In this document: positions 42,941-52,135 of the stretch, piece after piece
Numbering within the stretch: the stretch's first letter is position 1
How the letters are laid out: each line of letters starts with the position of its first letter
DNA from: RPQJ01 sp963746325
Lineage (GTDB): Bacteria; Pseudomonadota; Gammaproteobacteria; Steroidobacterales; Steroidobacteraceae
Length of the DNA stretch: 64,000 nt
Reading direction: 5' to 3'
Assembly (NCBI GenBank): GCA_963746325.1
Contig: CAVVBC010000025.1
Coordinates: 62,001-126,000, forward strand
Program-made: the position numbers and the translations under genes
Notes under the pieces: model-generated
What the model was told of the DNA's origin: nothing
The model's input: only the letters and a program-made list of their open reading frames with translations
The model's database searches: none

Positions 42941-45085
42941 GTGCAGGCCAAAGACCCCGTCGCCGTGAAGCCCGCCGAGATCGACATCCGCTCACTGGCC
43001 CCCCGGGTGCGCAATGCGCTCGAGGAAGTGAGCGCGCTTGCTCCCAGCGAGCACACGCTGCGCAGCGTCGAGCTGATGGCGGCACTCGCGCAGCTGCAGG
43101 CAGACGACGACGTCCTGCTCACCGCCCTGCTGGTGCCCCTGCGCCAGGGAGGCCTCATCGACGACGCGCGCGCCACCGTGCTGTTCGGCGAGGCGGCGCT
43201 GCGGCTTGCCGCCGAACTCGAGCGTGTCGGTGACAGCGGCATCCCCGCCGAGTGGAACCCGGGCCAGCACCTGCGCCCCGAGCAGGCCGAAGGGCTGCGC
43301 AAACTGCTGCTCGCGCTTGCCTCGGACGTGCGGCTGGTGCTGATCCGGCTCGCCCTGCAACTGGTGCGCATGCGCGGCATGAAAGCTGCGCCCGAGCACG
43401 AACTGCGCCGCGCCGCGCTCGAGACGCAGGAAATCTACGCGCCGCTCGCCAACCGCCTCGGCATCTGGCAGTTCAAGTGGGAGCTGGAGGACCTCGCTTT
43501 CCGCTTCAACGCCCCGGAGGACTACAAGCGCATCGCCGGCTGGCTCAAGTCGAAGCGAGGCGAACGCGAGCAGTACATCGAGGACGTCAGGCAGGAACTC
43601 GGCCGCGAGCTCGACAAGCTCGGCATTCGCGGCGAAATCACCGGCCGCCCGAAACACATCTACAGCATCTGGCGCAAGATGCAGCGCAAGTCGTTGCAGT
43701 TCGACCAGGTGATGGACGTGCTGGCCGTGCGCGTGATGGTCGACACGATTGCGGAATGCTACGCGGCGCTCGGCATCGTGCACGGCCTGTGGAGCTATAT
43801 CCCCGGCGAGTTCGACGACTACATCGCCACGCCCAAGGGCAACAACTACCGGTCGCTGCACACCGCGGTGATCGGCCCGGGCAAGCTGCCGCTCGAGGTC
43901 CAGATCCGCACGCGCGAGATGCACGAGCACGCCGAACTCGGCGTCGCCGCGCACTGGCAATACAAGGAAGGCCGCAAGGTCGAGGCGAGCTTCCAGCAGA
44001 AGATGGTCTGGCTGCGGCAGTTGCTCGAGCCGTCGCAGCGTGACGGCGCCGAGCCCGACCTGCTGGCAGGCCTGCAGGCCGAAGTGTTCGAGGACCGCGT
44101 CTTCGCGCTGAGCCCCAAGGGCGAGGTGGTCGACCTGCCCAGGGGCGCCACGCCGCTCGACTTCGCGTACCAGGTGCACACGAACCTGGGGCATCGCTGC
44201 CGCGGCGCGCGCGTCAACGGCCGCATGGTCACGCTCGACTACAAGCTGTCGAACGGCGACACCGTCGAGATCATTCCCTCCAAGCAACCGCACCCGAGCC
44301 GGGACTGGCTGCTGCCGCAGCTGGGTTTCCTGGCGTCGCCTCGCAGCCGCGCGAAGGTGCGCGGCTGGTTCCGCAAGCAGGACGAAGTGCAGAACCGCGA
44401 GCAGGGCCGCCAGATGCTCGAGCGCGAACTGGACCGCCTGGGGGTGCGCGCCCCGCCGCTGCCGGAGATTCTCAGCGACCTGGGCCTGGACAATGCGGAC
44501 GCGCTGTACCAGGGCCTGGGCGAAGGCGACATCACGCTCGCGCAGGTGGCGGGCGCCGTGCATCGACGGCTGCACGAGCACCAGGAAGTGCAGCGCGGAC
44601 CGCGACTCTCGAAGCCGACGGCACACGGCGGCTCGACCGGGATGGTCATCGACGGCGTCGGCGACCTGCTCAGCACCATCGCGCGCTGTTGCCGCCCCGT
44701 GCCGCCCGAAGCGATTCTCGGGTACATCACGATCGGGCGTGGCGTCAGCGTGCATCGCGCGTCCTGCGCCAACCTGCTGCGCCTGCAGGAGGTCAATCCA
44801 GAGCGCGTCATCCCGGTCGACTGGGGTCGGGCCTCGGAGGAACGCACGTTCGCAGTCGCGATCTCGATCGACGCCTACGACCGGCGCGGCCTGGTGCGGG
44901 ACATCTCGGGAGTGCTGGCCGACGAACACATCAGCATCGAAGCCATGAACACGGTGACCGATGCAGCCGAGGGCACGGCGGCCGTCGAAGTCACCGTCAA
45001 GGTGCACGGACTGGAAGAACTGAGCCGGCTGCTCGCCCGCTTCTCCGCACTGCCGAACGTGATCCGCGCTCGACGACGGCACTGA
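42941..45085 (+). CDS. relA: GTP pyrophosphokinase RelA
   Basis: A 714-residue long RSH protein. The N-terminal region corresponds to the HD hydrolase domain but lacks the HD residues (ALLVPLRQGGLID), so hydrolysis is lost. The synthetase domain carries EIYAPLANRLGIWQFKWELE, RPKHIYSIWRKMQRK, and EFDDYIATPKGNNYRSLHT; EFDD is the ExDD motif of monofunctional RelA rather than RxKD of SpoT. TGS (VFALSPKGEVVDLPRGATPL), a zinc-finger-like region with CC and an ACT domain follow. GTG start. It makes (p)ppGpp on stalled ribosomes and would act with the dksA product. Its stop directly abuts that of the convergent PepSY gene. Confidence 0.95.
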   Translation: MQAKDPVAVKPAEIDIRSLAPRVRNALEEVSALAPSEHTLRSVELMAALAQLQADDDVLLTALLVPLRQGGLIDDARATVLFGEAALRLAAELERVGDSGIPAEWNPGQHLRPEQAEGLRKLLLALASDVRLVLIRLALQLVRMRGMKAAPEHELRRAALETQEIYAPLANRLGIWQFKWELEDLAFRFNAPEDYKRIAGWLKSKRGEREQYIEDVRQELGRELDKLGIRGEITGRPKHIYSIWRKMQRKSLQFDQVMDVLAVRVMVDTIAECYAALGIVHGLWSYIPGEFDDYIATPKGNNYRSLHTAVIGPGKLPLEVQIRTREMHEHAELGVAAHWQYKEGRKVEASFQQKMVWLRQLLEPSQRDGAEPDLLAGLQAEVFEDRVFALSPKGEVVDLPRGATPLDFAYQVHTNLGHRCRGARVNGRMVTLDYKLSNGDTVEIIPSKQPHPSRDWLLPQLGFLASPRSRAKVRGWFRKQDEVQNREQGRQMLERELDRLGVRAPPLPEILSDLGLDNADALYQGLGEGDITLAQVAGAVHRRLHEHQEVQRGPRLSKPTAHGGSTGMVIDGVGDLLSTIARCCRPVPPEAILGYITIGRGVSVHRASCANLLRLQEVNPERVIPVDWGRASEERTFAVAISIDAYDRRGLVRDISGVLADEHISIEAMNTVTDAAEGTAAVEVTVKVHGLEELSRLLARFSALPNVIRARRRH

Positions 45086-46211
45086 TCAGCGCTGGCGCGC
45101 CGGCCGCCGTGCGAACCAGAGCGGCACGCCGGTAAAAACGAACAGCAGGGCAGCGAGCCCGGACAGGAATACGAGCAGCCGACCGGTTGCGCCGAAGGCA
45201 TGCCCGCTGTGCAGCGGGTTTTGCCAGCCCCACAAACGATCGCCCACAGAGCCTTGGCGTGGATTCCAGATCGCCAGCACGCTGCCATCGTCCATCGCAA
45301 TGTAGGCGCGGGTCTGTCCGCGCCGATGGATCGCGCCGACTTCGCGCATGCGCACTACGTACACGTTGCGCGCGTCATCCCGGTACAGCGAGTAGGGCCG
45401 GGCTGCTGGTTGCGCTGCAGCCGCGGCATCGAGCGCGGCCTGCCATCCCACCTCTGCACCGACTTTGGCCGGCGCGCGCGCCGGCAAGGCGGGCTCGAAC
45501 GTCAGCGGCGAGAATTGCTGCACCACACCCGTGGCCTGTGGCGACAGGTTGAGAGCAACGCCGGTGACCAGCACCACCAGCAGGAAGGGCGCGGCGAGCA
45601 GGCCCGTCAGGCGGTGCAGGTCGTGATGGAACTGGATTGACGCCGCCGGTCCGCACGCGAAAGGTGCGACGAAGTGCCTCCCAGGACCGGGGCCACGCGA
45701 GCACCAGGCCGAACAAGATCGTCACGAGCCACACGGCGGCAATTGCGCATACGAGCCAGACCCCCAGGCGCGACGCTGCCAGCGAGTAGTGCACTTCGTA
45801 CAGCGAGGCGACGACGCCACGCCGCGACCACGGATCGGGATCGAACGGCCGGCTTCCAAGCACCGTGCCCAGCCAGGGTTCGACGTAGACGTAGCTGCCG
45901 GTGAAATCGTTCGCGTCGAACGGGGCGACACTGACCTCGACGGGTTCGCGCCGCGACTGCGGCAGACGCACACCGGTCGTCCGCATGCCTGGCAGGTTCG
46001 CTTCAGCTGCGGCGACGACCTGATCCAGCGCCAATGCGCGTCGCGGCTGCCCCCGAGGGCCTGGGTCGACGACCCGCAGCAGGTCGCGATTGAGCCAGCC
46101 GTCGATCTCGTGCTGATACGTCGTGAGCGCGCCCGTGCTGCCGACGATGACGACGAGCGCCGCGATGAGCAGCCCCGACCAGCGATGCAGACGCAGCAGC
46201 CAGCGCTTCAT
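45086..46211 (-). CDS. PepSY-associated transmembrane protein (one frameshift)
   Basis: About 375 residues. The N-terminus (MKRWLLRLHRWSGLLIAALV) is the classic start of PepSY-TM / iron-regulated membrane proteins, with an HRW motif in the first helix. A periplasmic PepSY domain, a helix (LVCAIAAVWLVTILFGLVLA), a second HDLHRLTGLLAAPF helix and a C-terminal PepSY plus helix (LLVFLSGLAALLFVFTGVPL) follow. The two halves lie in different frames, joining near 45633. Relatives are often linked with siderophore uptake or ferric reduction, but nothing of that kind is adjacent. Confidence 0.75.
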
Positions 46212-46280
46212 GTCAGGCACAGCCGGGCACGGGCGCGTGTCGGCATCGCCGCCAACCTGCCGACCCGCGGGCGCAGCCTC

Positions 46281-47711
46281 CTAGCGATTCGGAAAATCGA
46301 TCGCGCGCTTGTCGGCGCCCAGCGCGGCCTCGTGCAGCGCCTCGCTCAGCGTGGGATGCGCGTGCATCGTGCGCTGCAGGTCCTCGGTGCTGGCGGAATA
46401 CTCCATCGCCAGCACGGCCTCGGCGATCAACTCGCCTGCCATCGGACCGATGATGTGCACGCCGAGAATCTCGTCGTCGTCCCTGGCCGCGATGACCTTG
46501 CAGAACCCGGCCGGGGCTTCCATCGCGCGCGCGCGACCGCTCGCCATGAACGGGAACGTGCCCACCTTGTACTCGCGGCCGCCCGCCTTGACCTGTTCCT
46601 CGGTCTGGCCGACCCACGCGATCTCCGGCGCCGTATAGATGACGGACGGTACGGCGTTGTAATTGACCTCGGAGTGCAGGCCCGCGATGAGATCGCCGAC
46701 CATCACGCCCTCCTCCTTGCCCTTGTGCGCGAGCATCGGGCCGCGCACGACGTCGCCCACCGCCCAGACGTTGCCGGCTCCGGTGTGGCATTCGTCATCC
46801 ACCTGGATGAAGCCGCGCGGGTCGACCTTGACGCCCGTGGCCTCGCCGAGCAGGCCATCGGTGAACGGGCGCCGGCCGATCGCGACGACCACCTTGTCGA
46901 CGGTGACGGTCTGCTCGCCCTTGGCATCCGTGTACTTGAGCGTGACGCCGTCCTTCTTCACGTCGGCGCCGCTCACCTTGGCGCCGAGACGGATGTCGAG
47001 GCCCTGCTTCTTGAAATGCTTGAGCGCTTCCTTGGCGACGGCCTGGTCGGCCATGGCCAGGAACTGGTCCATCGCCTCGAGCACGACCACCTCGGCGCCG
47101 AGGCGCCGCCAGACGCTGCCGAGTTCCAGGCCGATCACGCCGGCGCCGATCACGCCGAGCCGCTTCGGCACCGCGTCGAACTCGAGCGCACCCCAGGAAT
47201 CGACCACGCGCTTGCCGTCGAACGGCAGCGACTTGAGCGGCATCGGCTGCGAGCCGGTCGCGAGCACGACGTGCCTGGCTACGAGTTCCTGCTTGCTGCC
47301 ATCCGGCGCCGTGTACTCGACGCGATTGCCGGCGAGCAGCTTGCCATGGCCCTGCAGCGCGGTCACGCCCGCGCCCTTGAGCAGGCCCGCAATGCCCTGC
47401 GTCGAGGCCTTGACGATACCCGCCTTGCGCTGCTGCATGGTCGCGATGTCGAACGCGAGCCCCGTGGCCGAGATGCCATGGGCCGAGAACTCGGTGTGCG
47501 CGCGGTGATAGAGCTCGGACGATTCGAGCAGCGCCTTGGACGGGATGCAGCCCGCATTGAGACAGGTGCCGCCGAACGCGTGCGTGCCGTCGTAGTTCTT
47601 CCACTCGTCGATGCAGGCGACCTTGAGCTTGTTCTGTGCCGCGCGGATGGCGCAGGGGTAACCGGCCGGGCCGGCGCCGATGACGACGACGTCGAAAGAA
47701 GTATCAGACAT
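46281..47711 (-). CDS. lpdA: Dihydrolipoyl dehydrogenase (E3)
   Basis: A 476-residue flavoprotein: FAD motif VVIGAGPAGYPCAIRAAQ, redox disulfide GGTCLNAGCIPSKALL, NAD motif LGVIGAGVIGLELGSVWRRL, second FAD contact VWAVGDVVRGPMLAHKG, and the dimer-interface MHAHPTLSE with the catalytic His. It reoxidises the lipoyl arms of SucB. ATG 47711 is preferred over an upstream GTG because GAGGAG lies 5 bases ahead. It follows sucB by 9 bases. Confidence 0.96.
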   Translation of the reverse strand: MSDTSFDVVVIGAGPAGYPCAIRAAQNKLKVACIDEWKNYDGTHAFGGTCLNAGCIPSKALLESSELYHRAHTEFSAHGISATGLAFDIATMQQRKAGIVKASTQGIAGLLKGAGVTALQGHGKLLAGNRVEYTAPDGSKQELVARHVVLATGSQPMPLKSLPFDGKRVVDSWGALEFDAVPKRLGVIGAGVIGLELGSVWRRLGAEVVVLEAMDQFLAMADQAVAKEALKHFKKQGLDIRLGAKVSGADVKKDGVTLKYTDAKGEQTVTVDKVVVAIGRRPFTDGLLGEATGVKVDPRGFIQVDDECHTGAGNVWAVGDVVRGPMLAHKGKEEGVMVGDLIAGLHSEVNYNAVPSVIYTAPEIAWVGQTEEQVKAGGREYKVGTFPFMASGRARAMEAPAGFCKVIAARDDDEILGVHIIGPMAGELIAEAVLAMEYSASTEDLQRTMHAHPTLSEALHEAALGADKRAIDFPNR

Positions 47712-47720
47712 GGGCACTCC

Positions 47721-49001
47721 TCAGATCTGCAGCAGCAGCCGCGCGGGGTCTTCCAGCGACTCTTTCACGGCCACCAGGAACTGCACGGCTTCCTTGCCGT
47801 CGATGATGCGGTGGTCGTAACTGAGCGCGAGGTACATCATGGGCCGTGCCACGATCTGGCCGTCGAGCACGACGGGGCGTTCCTGGATCTTGTGCATCCC
47901 CAGGATGGCGCTCTGCGGCATGTTGAGGATGGGCGTCGACAACAGCGACCCGAACACGCCACCGTTGGTGATCGTGAACGTGCCGCCGGTCAGTTCCTCG
48001 AGCGTCAACTGGCCTTCCCGTGCCCGGGTCGCGTACCCGACCACCGACTTCTCGATTTCGCCGAAGCTCAGCTGGTCGGCGTTGCGCAGCACCGGCACGA
48101 TCAGGCCGCGCTCGGTCGAGACGGCGACACCCACGTCGTAAAACTCGTGGTAGATGACATCGTTGCCGTCGACGGAAGCATTGACGACCGGATATTTCTT
48201 CAGCGCCTCGACGCACGCCTTGACGAAGAACGACATGAAGCCGAGGCGCGCCCCGTGCTCCTTCTCGAACCTGTCCTTGTAGCGGGCCCGCAGTTCGTTG
48301 ACGGCCTTGAGGTCGACTTCGTTGAACGTCGTGAGCATGGCCGCCGTGGACTGCGCCTGCACGAGGCGTTCGGCGATGCGGGCGCGCAGCCGGGTCATCG
48401 GCACGCGACGTTCGCCGCGGCCGCTCACCTCTCCCACGACGGTGGGAGAGGTCGGACGAAGTCCAGGTGAGGGTTTCGCAACCGTCGGATCAGCAGGCGG
48501 TGCGGATTTATCGGCCAGGTGGGTCAGCACGTCGCCCTTGGTGATGCGACCGTCACGACCCGAGCCCGCGATCTCCGCGGGCGTGAGTTTGTGTTCGTCG
48601 ACCAGGCGGCGCACGGAGGGAGCCAGCTTGTCGGCATCCTTCTTCACTTCTCCCGCTGCAGCGGGAGAGGCAAGAGCGGCTGCGGAGCCCTCACCCGGCC
48701 TGCGGCCGACCTCTCCCGCAGGAGCGGGAGAGGTGGCAGAAGTGGGGGAAGAGGTGGCCCCCTCTTCGATCACGGCCAGGATCTGGCCGCCAGTGACGGT
48801 CGCGCCGTTGCTGGCCTTCAATTCGCGCAGCACGCCCGACGCGGGCGCCGGCACTTCGAGCACGACCTTGTCGGTCTCGAGGTCCACCAGGTTCTCGTCA
48901 CGATTGACGGCATCCCCGGGCTGCTTGCGCCAGGCCACGAGCGTGGCGTCGGCCACCGACTCGGGCAGTTGCGGGACACGGACTTCGATCAGCGTGCTCA
49001 T
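47721..49001 (-). CDS. sucB: Dihydrolipoyl succinyltransferase (E2), with REP-derived linker peptides
   Basis: A 426-residue E2. The lipoyl domain carries the lipoylated lysine in DLETDKVVLEVPAP; a linker follows; then the E1/E3-binding domain (APSVRRLVDEHKLTPAEIAG), a second linker, and the catalytic domain ending YDHRIIDGKEAVQFLVAVKE with the active-site His and Asp. Both linkers are encoded by palindromic elements, giving TSPAPAGEVGRRPGEGS, ASPAAAGEV and PSPGLRPTSPTVVGEV. Start ATG 49001 overlaps the sucA stop as ATGA. Confidence 0.95.
   Translation of the reverse strand: MSTLIEVRVPQLPESVADATLVAWRKQPGDAVNRDENLVDLETDKVVLEVPAPASGVLRELKASNGATVTGGQILAVIEEGATSSPTSATSPAPAGEVGRRPGEGSAAALASPAAAGEVKKDADKLAPSVRRLVDEHKLTPAEIAGSGRDGRITKGDVLTHLADKSAPPADPTVAKPSPGLRPTSPTVVGEVSGRGERRVPMTRLRARIAERLVQAQSTAAMLTTFNEVDLKAVNELRARYKDRFEKEHGARLGFMSFFVKACVEALKKYPVVNASVDGNDVIYHEFYDVGVAVSTERGLIVPVLRNADQLSFGEIEKSVVGYATRAREGQLTLEELTGGTFTITNGGVFGSLLSTPILNMPQSAILGMHKIQERPVVLDGQIVARPMMYLALSYDHRIIDGKEAVQFLVAVKESLEDPARLLLQI
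48424..48473. repeat. REP-like palindromic element inside sucB (second linker)
   Basis: The hairpin CCTCTCCCAC / GTGGGAGAGG (48428-48451) lies inside outer arms CTCACC (48424-48429) and GGTGAG (48466-48471), with TCGGAC between: the same architecture as 12927-12976. Read as sucB (minus strand) it stays open and encodes PSPGLRPTSPTVVGEV between the E3-binding and catalytic domains. Confidence 0.85.
48647..48733. repeat. Tandem REP-like palindromes inside sucB (first linker)
   Basis: Two hairpins, CTTCTCCCGCTGCAGCGGGAGAG (48647-48669) and CCTCTCCCGC...GCGGGAGAGG (48710-48733), are joined by a segment containing CCCTCACCCGGCCTGCGGCC. They encode the linker between the lipoyl and E3-binding domains of SucB, with TSPAPAGEV and ASPAAAGEV as related peptide copies. 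Confidence 0.85.
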
Positions 49002-51931
49002 GACTTCTTCCTGGTGCTGCCAGTCGCGCGCAACCGCGTGGTCGCGCGTGCCGACTGTTCCTGCGTGGAGGCCTTGATCGCGGCGGCAACGAGCCCGTGC
49101 TGCTCCGTCGCGTGCATTTGCGGAATGCCGGTGGCCGGGGCGGCGGCCGGGCGCCGGCCCGAGTACAGCAACTCTTGCTTGCCGTTGAGGGAATCCTGCA
49201 GCCGATGGCGGATCTGGTACCACGCGCCCTGGTTCTGCGGCTCTTCCTGGCACCAGACGATCTCGCGCGCGTTCGGGTAGTGCGCGAGCGCGGCGGCGTA
49301 ATCCTCGGCCGGGAACGGATACAACTGCTCGATGCGGACGATGGCGACGTTGCGCGCCTCATCCGCCCGGCGTGCCTCGAGCAGGTCGAAGTACACCTTG
49401 CCCGAGCAGAACACGACCCGCGTCACCGCGGCGGCTTCGATGTCGTCGACCTCGTTCACCACGCAAAGGAACTTGCCCTTGCTGAGCTCGGCGAACGACG
49501 ACACCGAGAGCTTGTGCCGCAGCAGGCTCTTCGGCGTCATCACGACGAGCGGCTTGCGGAACCCGCGGACCATCTGTCGCCGCAGCATGTGGAACATCTG
49601 CGCCGGGGTCGATGGCACGCAGACCTGCATGTTGTTCTCGGCGCACAGTTGCAGGAAGCGCTCGAGCCGGGCCGATGAGTGCTCCGGTCCCTGCCCTTCG
49701 TAGCCGTGCGGCAGGAACAGCGTGAGGCCGCAGTAGCGGCCCCACTTGGCTTCGCCGGACGAGATGAACTGGTCGATGATCACCTGCGCGCCATTGGCGA
49801 AGTCGCCGAACTGGCCTTCCCAGATGACGAGGCAGTTGGGGTCGGTGATCGCATAGCCGTATTCGAAGCCGAGCACGGCCTCCTCCGACAGCAGCGAGTC
49901 GGTGACGCGGAAGCGTGGCTGGCCCGGCTTCAGGTGCTTGAGCGGGATGTGCGTGGCGCCGGTTGCCTGGTCGTGGCCCACGGCGTGCCGATGGAAAAAC
50001 GTCCCGCGGCCGCTGTCCTGCCCCGTCAGCCGGATCTCGTAGCCTTCCTCGAGCAGGCTCGCGTAGGCGAGCGTCTCGGCGAAGCCCCAGTCGACCATGA
50101 GCTGTCCCGCCGCCATCTTGCGGCGGTCGTCGACGATCTTCTGCACCTGCCGGTGCAGCGTGAAGCCTTCCGGAAAGGTCGTGACCTTGTGGGCCAATTC
50201 GCTGAGCAGCGCCGGCTTGACGCCGGTGCGGACGTCTTCGTTCCAGTCGACGTCGTGGTACTTGGTCCAGTCGACCGTGTACTTGTTGCCGATGAGGCCA
50301 AGCACGTTCTTCGTCTGCGACGTGCCTTCGTCCAGGCCGCGCCGATAGCCGTCGACCAGCGCCTCCGCTTCGCCCGCCTTGATCACGCCTGCGGCGAGCA
50401 GCCTGTCCGCATAAAGCTGGCGCGTGGTGGCCTTCTGGCGGATCGTCGAGTACATGACCGGCTGCGTCGCTGCGGGCTCGTCCGCCTCGTTGTGGCCGAG
50501 ACGACGGTAGCAGACCAGGTCGATGACGACATCCTTGTGGAACCTGCACCGGTAGTCGAGCGCAAAGCGCGCCGCGAACACCACGGCTTCCGGATCGTCG
50601 CCGTTCACATGGAGGATGGGTGCCTCGATCATCTTGGCGACGTCGCTGCAGTACAGCGTCGAGCGGGTGTCGCGCGGATCGTGCGTGGTGAAGCCGACCT
50701 GGTTGTTGATGATGACGTGCAGCGTGCCGCCCGTGTAGAACGCGCGCGCCTGCGACATCTGCAGGGTTTCCTGGATCACGCCCTGCCCGGCGAAGGCCGA
50801 GTCGCCGTGCAGCAGCACCGGCATGACCTTGTCGCCGCGCGCGTCGCCGCGCCGCTCCTGGCGTGCGCGCACCGAGCCCTCGACCACCGCATTCACCACT
50901 TCCAGGTGCGACGGGTTGAAGGCGAGCGCGACGTGCACGTTGCCGGCCGGCGTTTTCACGTCGCACGAGAAGCCCTTGTGGTACTTGACGTCGCCGGAGC
51001 CCTTGAGCTTCTTGAGGTCGTACTTGCCCTCGAATTCCGAGAACAACGCCTCCGGCGACTTGCCGAGCACGTTCACCAGCACGTTCAGGCGGCCACGGTG
51101 CGCCATGCCGAAGACGATGTCCTCGATGCCCAGCGCGCCGCCGGTCTGGATCACGTCCTCGAGCAGCGGGATGAGGCTGTCGCCGCCTTCCAGCGAGAAA
51201 CGCTTCTGGGCAGGGAATTTCGTGGCGAGGTAGCGCTCGAGGCCCTCGGCCATCGTCAGGTGGCGCAGGATCTCGCGGCGCGCCTCGTTCGAGAACGCCT
51301 GGTGCATGCGACCGACCTGGAAGCGTTCCTGCAGCCACAACCGCTCGGTTTCGTCCGAGACGTGCGCGAATTCGGCACCGATCGTCCCGCAATAGACGTG
51401 CTTCAGCTGCGCGATGATGTCGCGCAGCTTGAGGCGGGGCTTGATCGCTTCATGGCGGCTGCCGGTCAGGAATTCGGTGTCGAGGTCGGCCTCGGTGAGG
51501 CCCAGGTAGTCGAGCCCGAGCACTTTCGGCACCGGCCGCACGGTGAGCCCGAGCGGGTCGATGTCCGCGATCAGGTGGCCGCGGTTGGCATAGATCTGGA
51601 TGAGCCGCGACACGGCACCCTGCTTCGCCGCAGCCGAGTCGCCTGCCGGGGGCGAACCCGCCGGGCTGCCGGAGGGACTGCCCACCGGGCCCGAGGCCAC
51701 GCCGACAGCCCTGCCGCCCTGCCGCGGCCTCTTGGCGCGCTGCGCAAGTTCCTCGAGCAGCGGCCCATGGGCCACGTCCTGGCCGGCAGGTCCCAGGCTC
51801 GCGAAGTACTCGCGCCAGTTCGCCGCCACCGCCTCGGGCTGCGCCAGGTAGCGTTCGTACATCGCCTCTACATAGGCGTCGTTTCCGGCCGCGAGCGGGG
51901 TGGCCGCCAGCATCGATTTGGGTTCCGTCAT
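48998..51931 (-). CDS. sucA: 2-oxoglutarate dehydrogenase E1 component
   Basis: A 977-residue thiamine-diphosphate decarboxylase. It has the N-terminal E2-binding peptide (NDAYVEAMYERYLAQPEAVA), a Gly/Ser/Pro linker (SGPVGSPSGSPAGSPPAGD) at about residues 72-90, GMAHRGRLNVLVNVLGKSPE, the ThDP region HGDSAFAGQGVIQETLQMS with VIINNQVGFTT, and FLPHGYEGQGPEHSSARLER near the C-terminal domain. ATG 51931 is the first start that fits the conserved N-terminus. It is the first gene of sucA-sucB-lpdA and is divergent from the chaA-like gene across about 200 bases in which I see no clear promoter. Confidence 0.97.
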   Translation of the reverse strand: MTEPKSMLAATPLAAGNDAYVEAMYERYLAQPEAVAANWREYFASLGPAGQDVAHGPLLEELAQRAKRPRQGGRAVGVASGPVGSPSGSPAGSPPAGDSAAAKQGAVSRLIQIYANRGHLIADIDPLGLTVRPVPKVLGLDYLGLTEADLDTEFLTGSRHEAIKPRLKLRDIIAQLKHVYCGTIGAEFAHVSDETERLWLQERFQVGRMHQAFSNEARREILRHLTMAEGLERYLATKFPAQKRFSLEGGDSLIPLLEDVIQTGGALGIEDIVFGMAHRGRLNVLVNVLGKSPEALFSEFEGKYDLKKLKGSGDVKYHKGFSCDVKTPAGNVHVALAFNPSHLEVVNAVVEGSVRARQERRGDARGDKVMPVLLHGDSAFAGQGVIQETLQMSQARAFYTGGTLHVIINNQVGFTTHDPRDTRSTLYCSDVAKMIEAPILHVNGDDPEAVVFAARFALDYRCRFHKDVVIDLVCYRRLGHNEADEPAATQPVMYSTIRQKATTRQLYADRLLAAGVIKAGEAEALVDGYRRGLDEGTSQTKNVLGLIGNKYTVDWTKYHDVDWNEDVRTGVKPALLSELAHKVTTFPEGFTLHRQVQKIVDDRRKMAAGQLMVDWGFAETLAYASLLEEGYEIRLTGQDSGRGTFFHRHAVGHDQATGATHIPLKHLKPGQPRFRVTDSLLSEEAVLGFEYGYAITDPNCLVIWEGQFGDFANGAQVIIDQFISSGEAKWGRYCGLTLFLPHGYEGQGPEHSSARLERFLQLCAENNMQVCVPSTPAQMFHMLRRQMVRGFRKPLVVMTPKSLLRHKLSVSSFAELSKGKFLCVVNEVDDIEAAAVTRVVFCSGKVYFDLLEARRADEARNVAIVRIEQLYPFPAEDYAAALAHYPNAREIVWCQEEPQNQGAWYQIRHRLQDSLNGKQELLYSGRRPAAAPATGIPQMHATEQHGLVAAAIKASTQEQSARATTRLRATGSTRKKS

Positions 51932-52135
51932 CGCTTCCTGTTCGGATTCCGCCAGGGGGCCGGATCCAAGCATTCGGTTCTGGGAAAATGGCCGCGTAGT
52001 CTATCGAAATCAGGGGGCCAGGGCAGTAAGCCGGGGCCGGCGGGGAAGCCCGCCTCTGCAGCAAGCCGCTCAGGTAAAGTGAGCTGCGGAGAATAAAACG
52101 CCAATTCGGGCGCCTTCCGCCCGCTTGGAGCCTGC

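Noticed and set aside
42992..45082. A 696-codon open frame on the minus strand, opposite relA
   Set aside because: Antisense shadow of relA, which has complete family motifs.
49679..52096. An 805-codon open frame on the plus strand, opposite sucA
   Set aside because: Antisense shadow of sucA; composition is typical of reverse-strand translation and no domain is visible.
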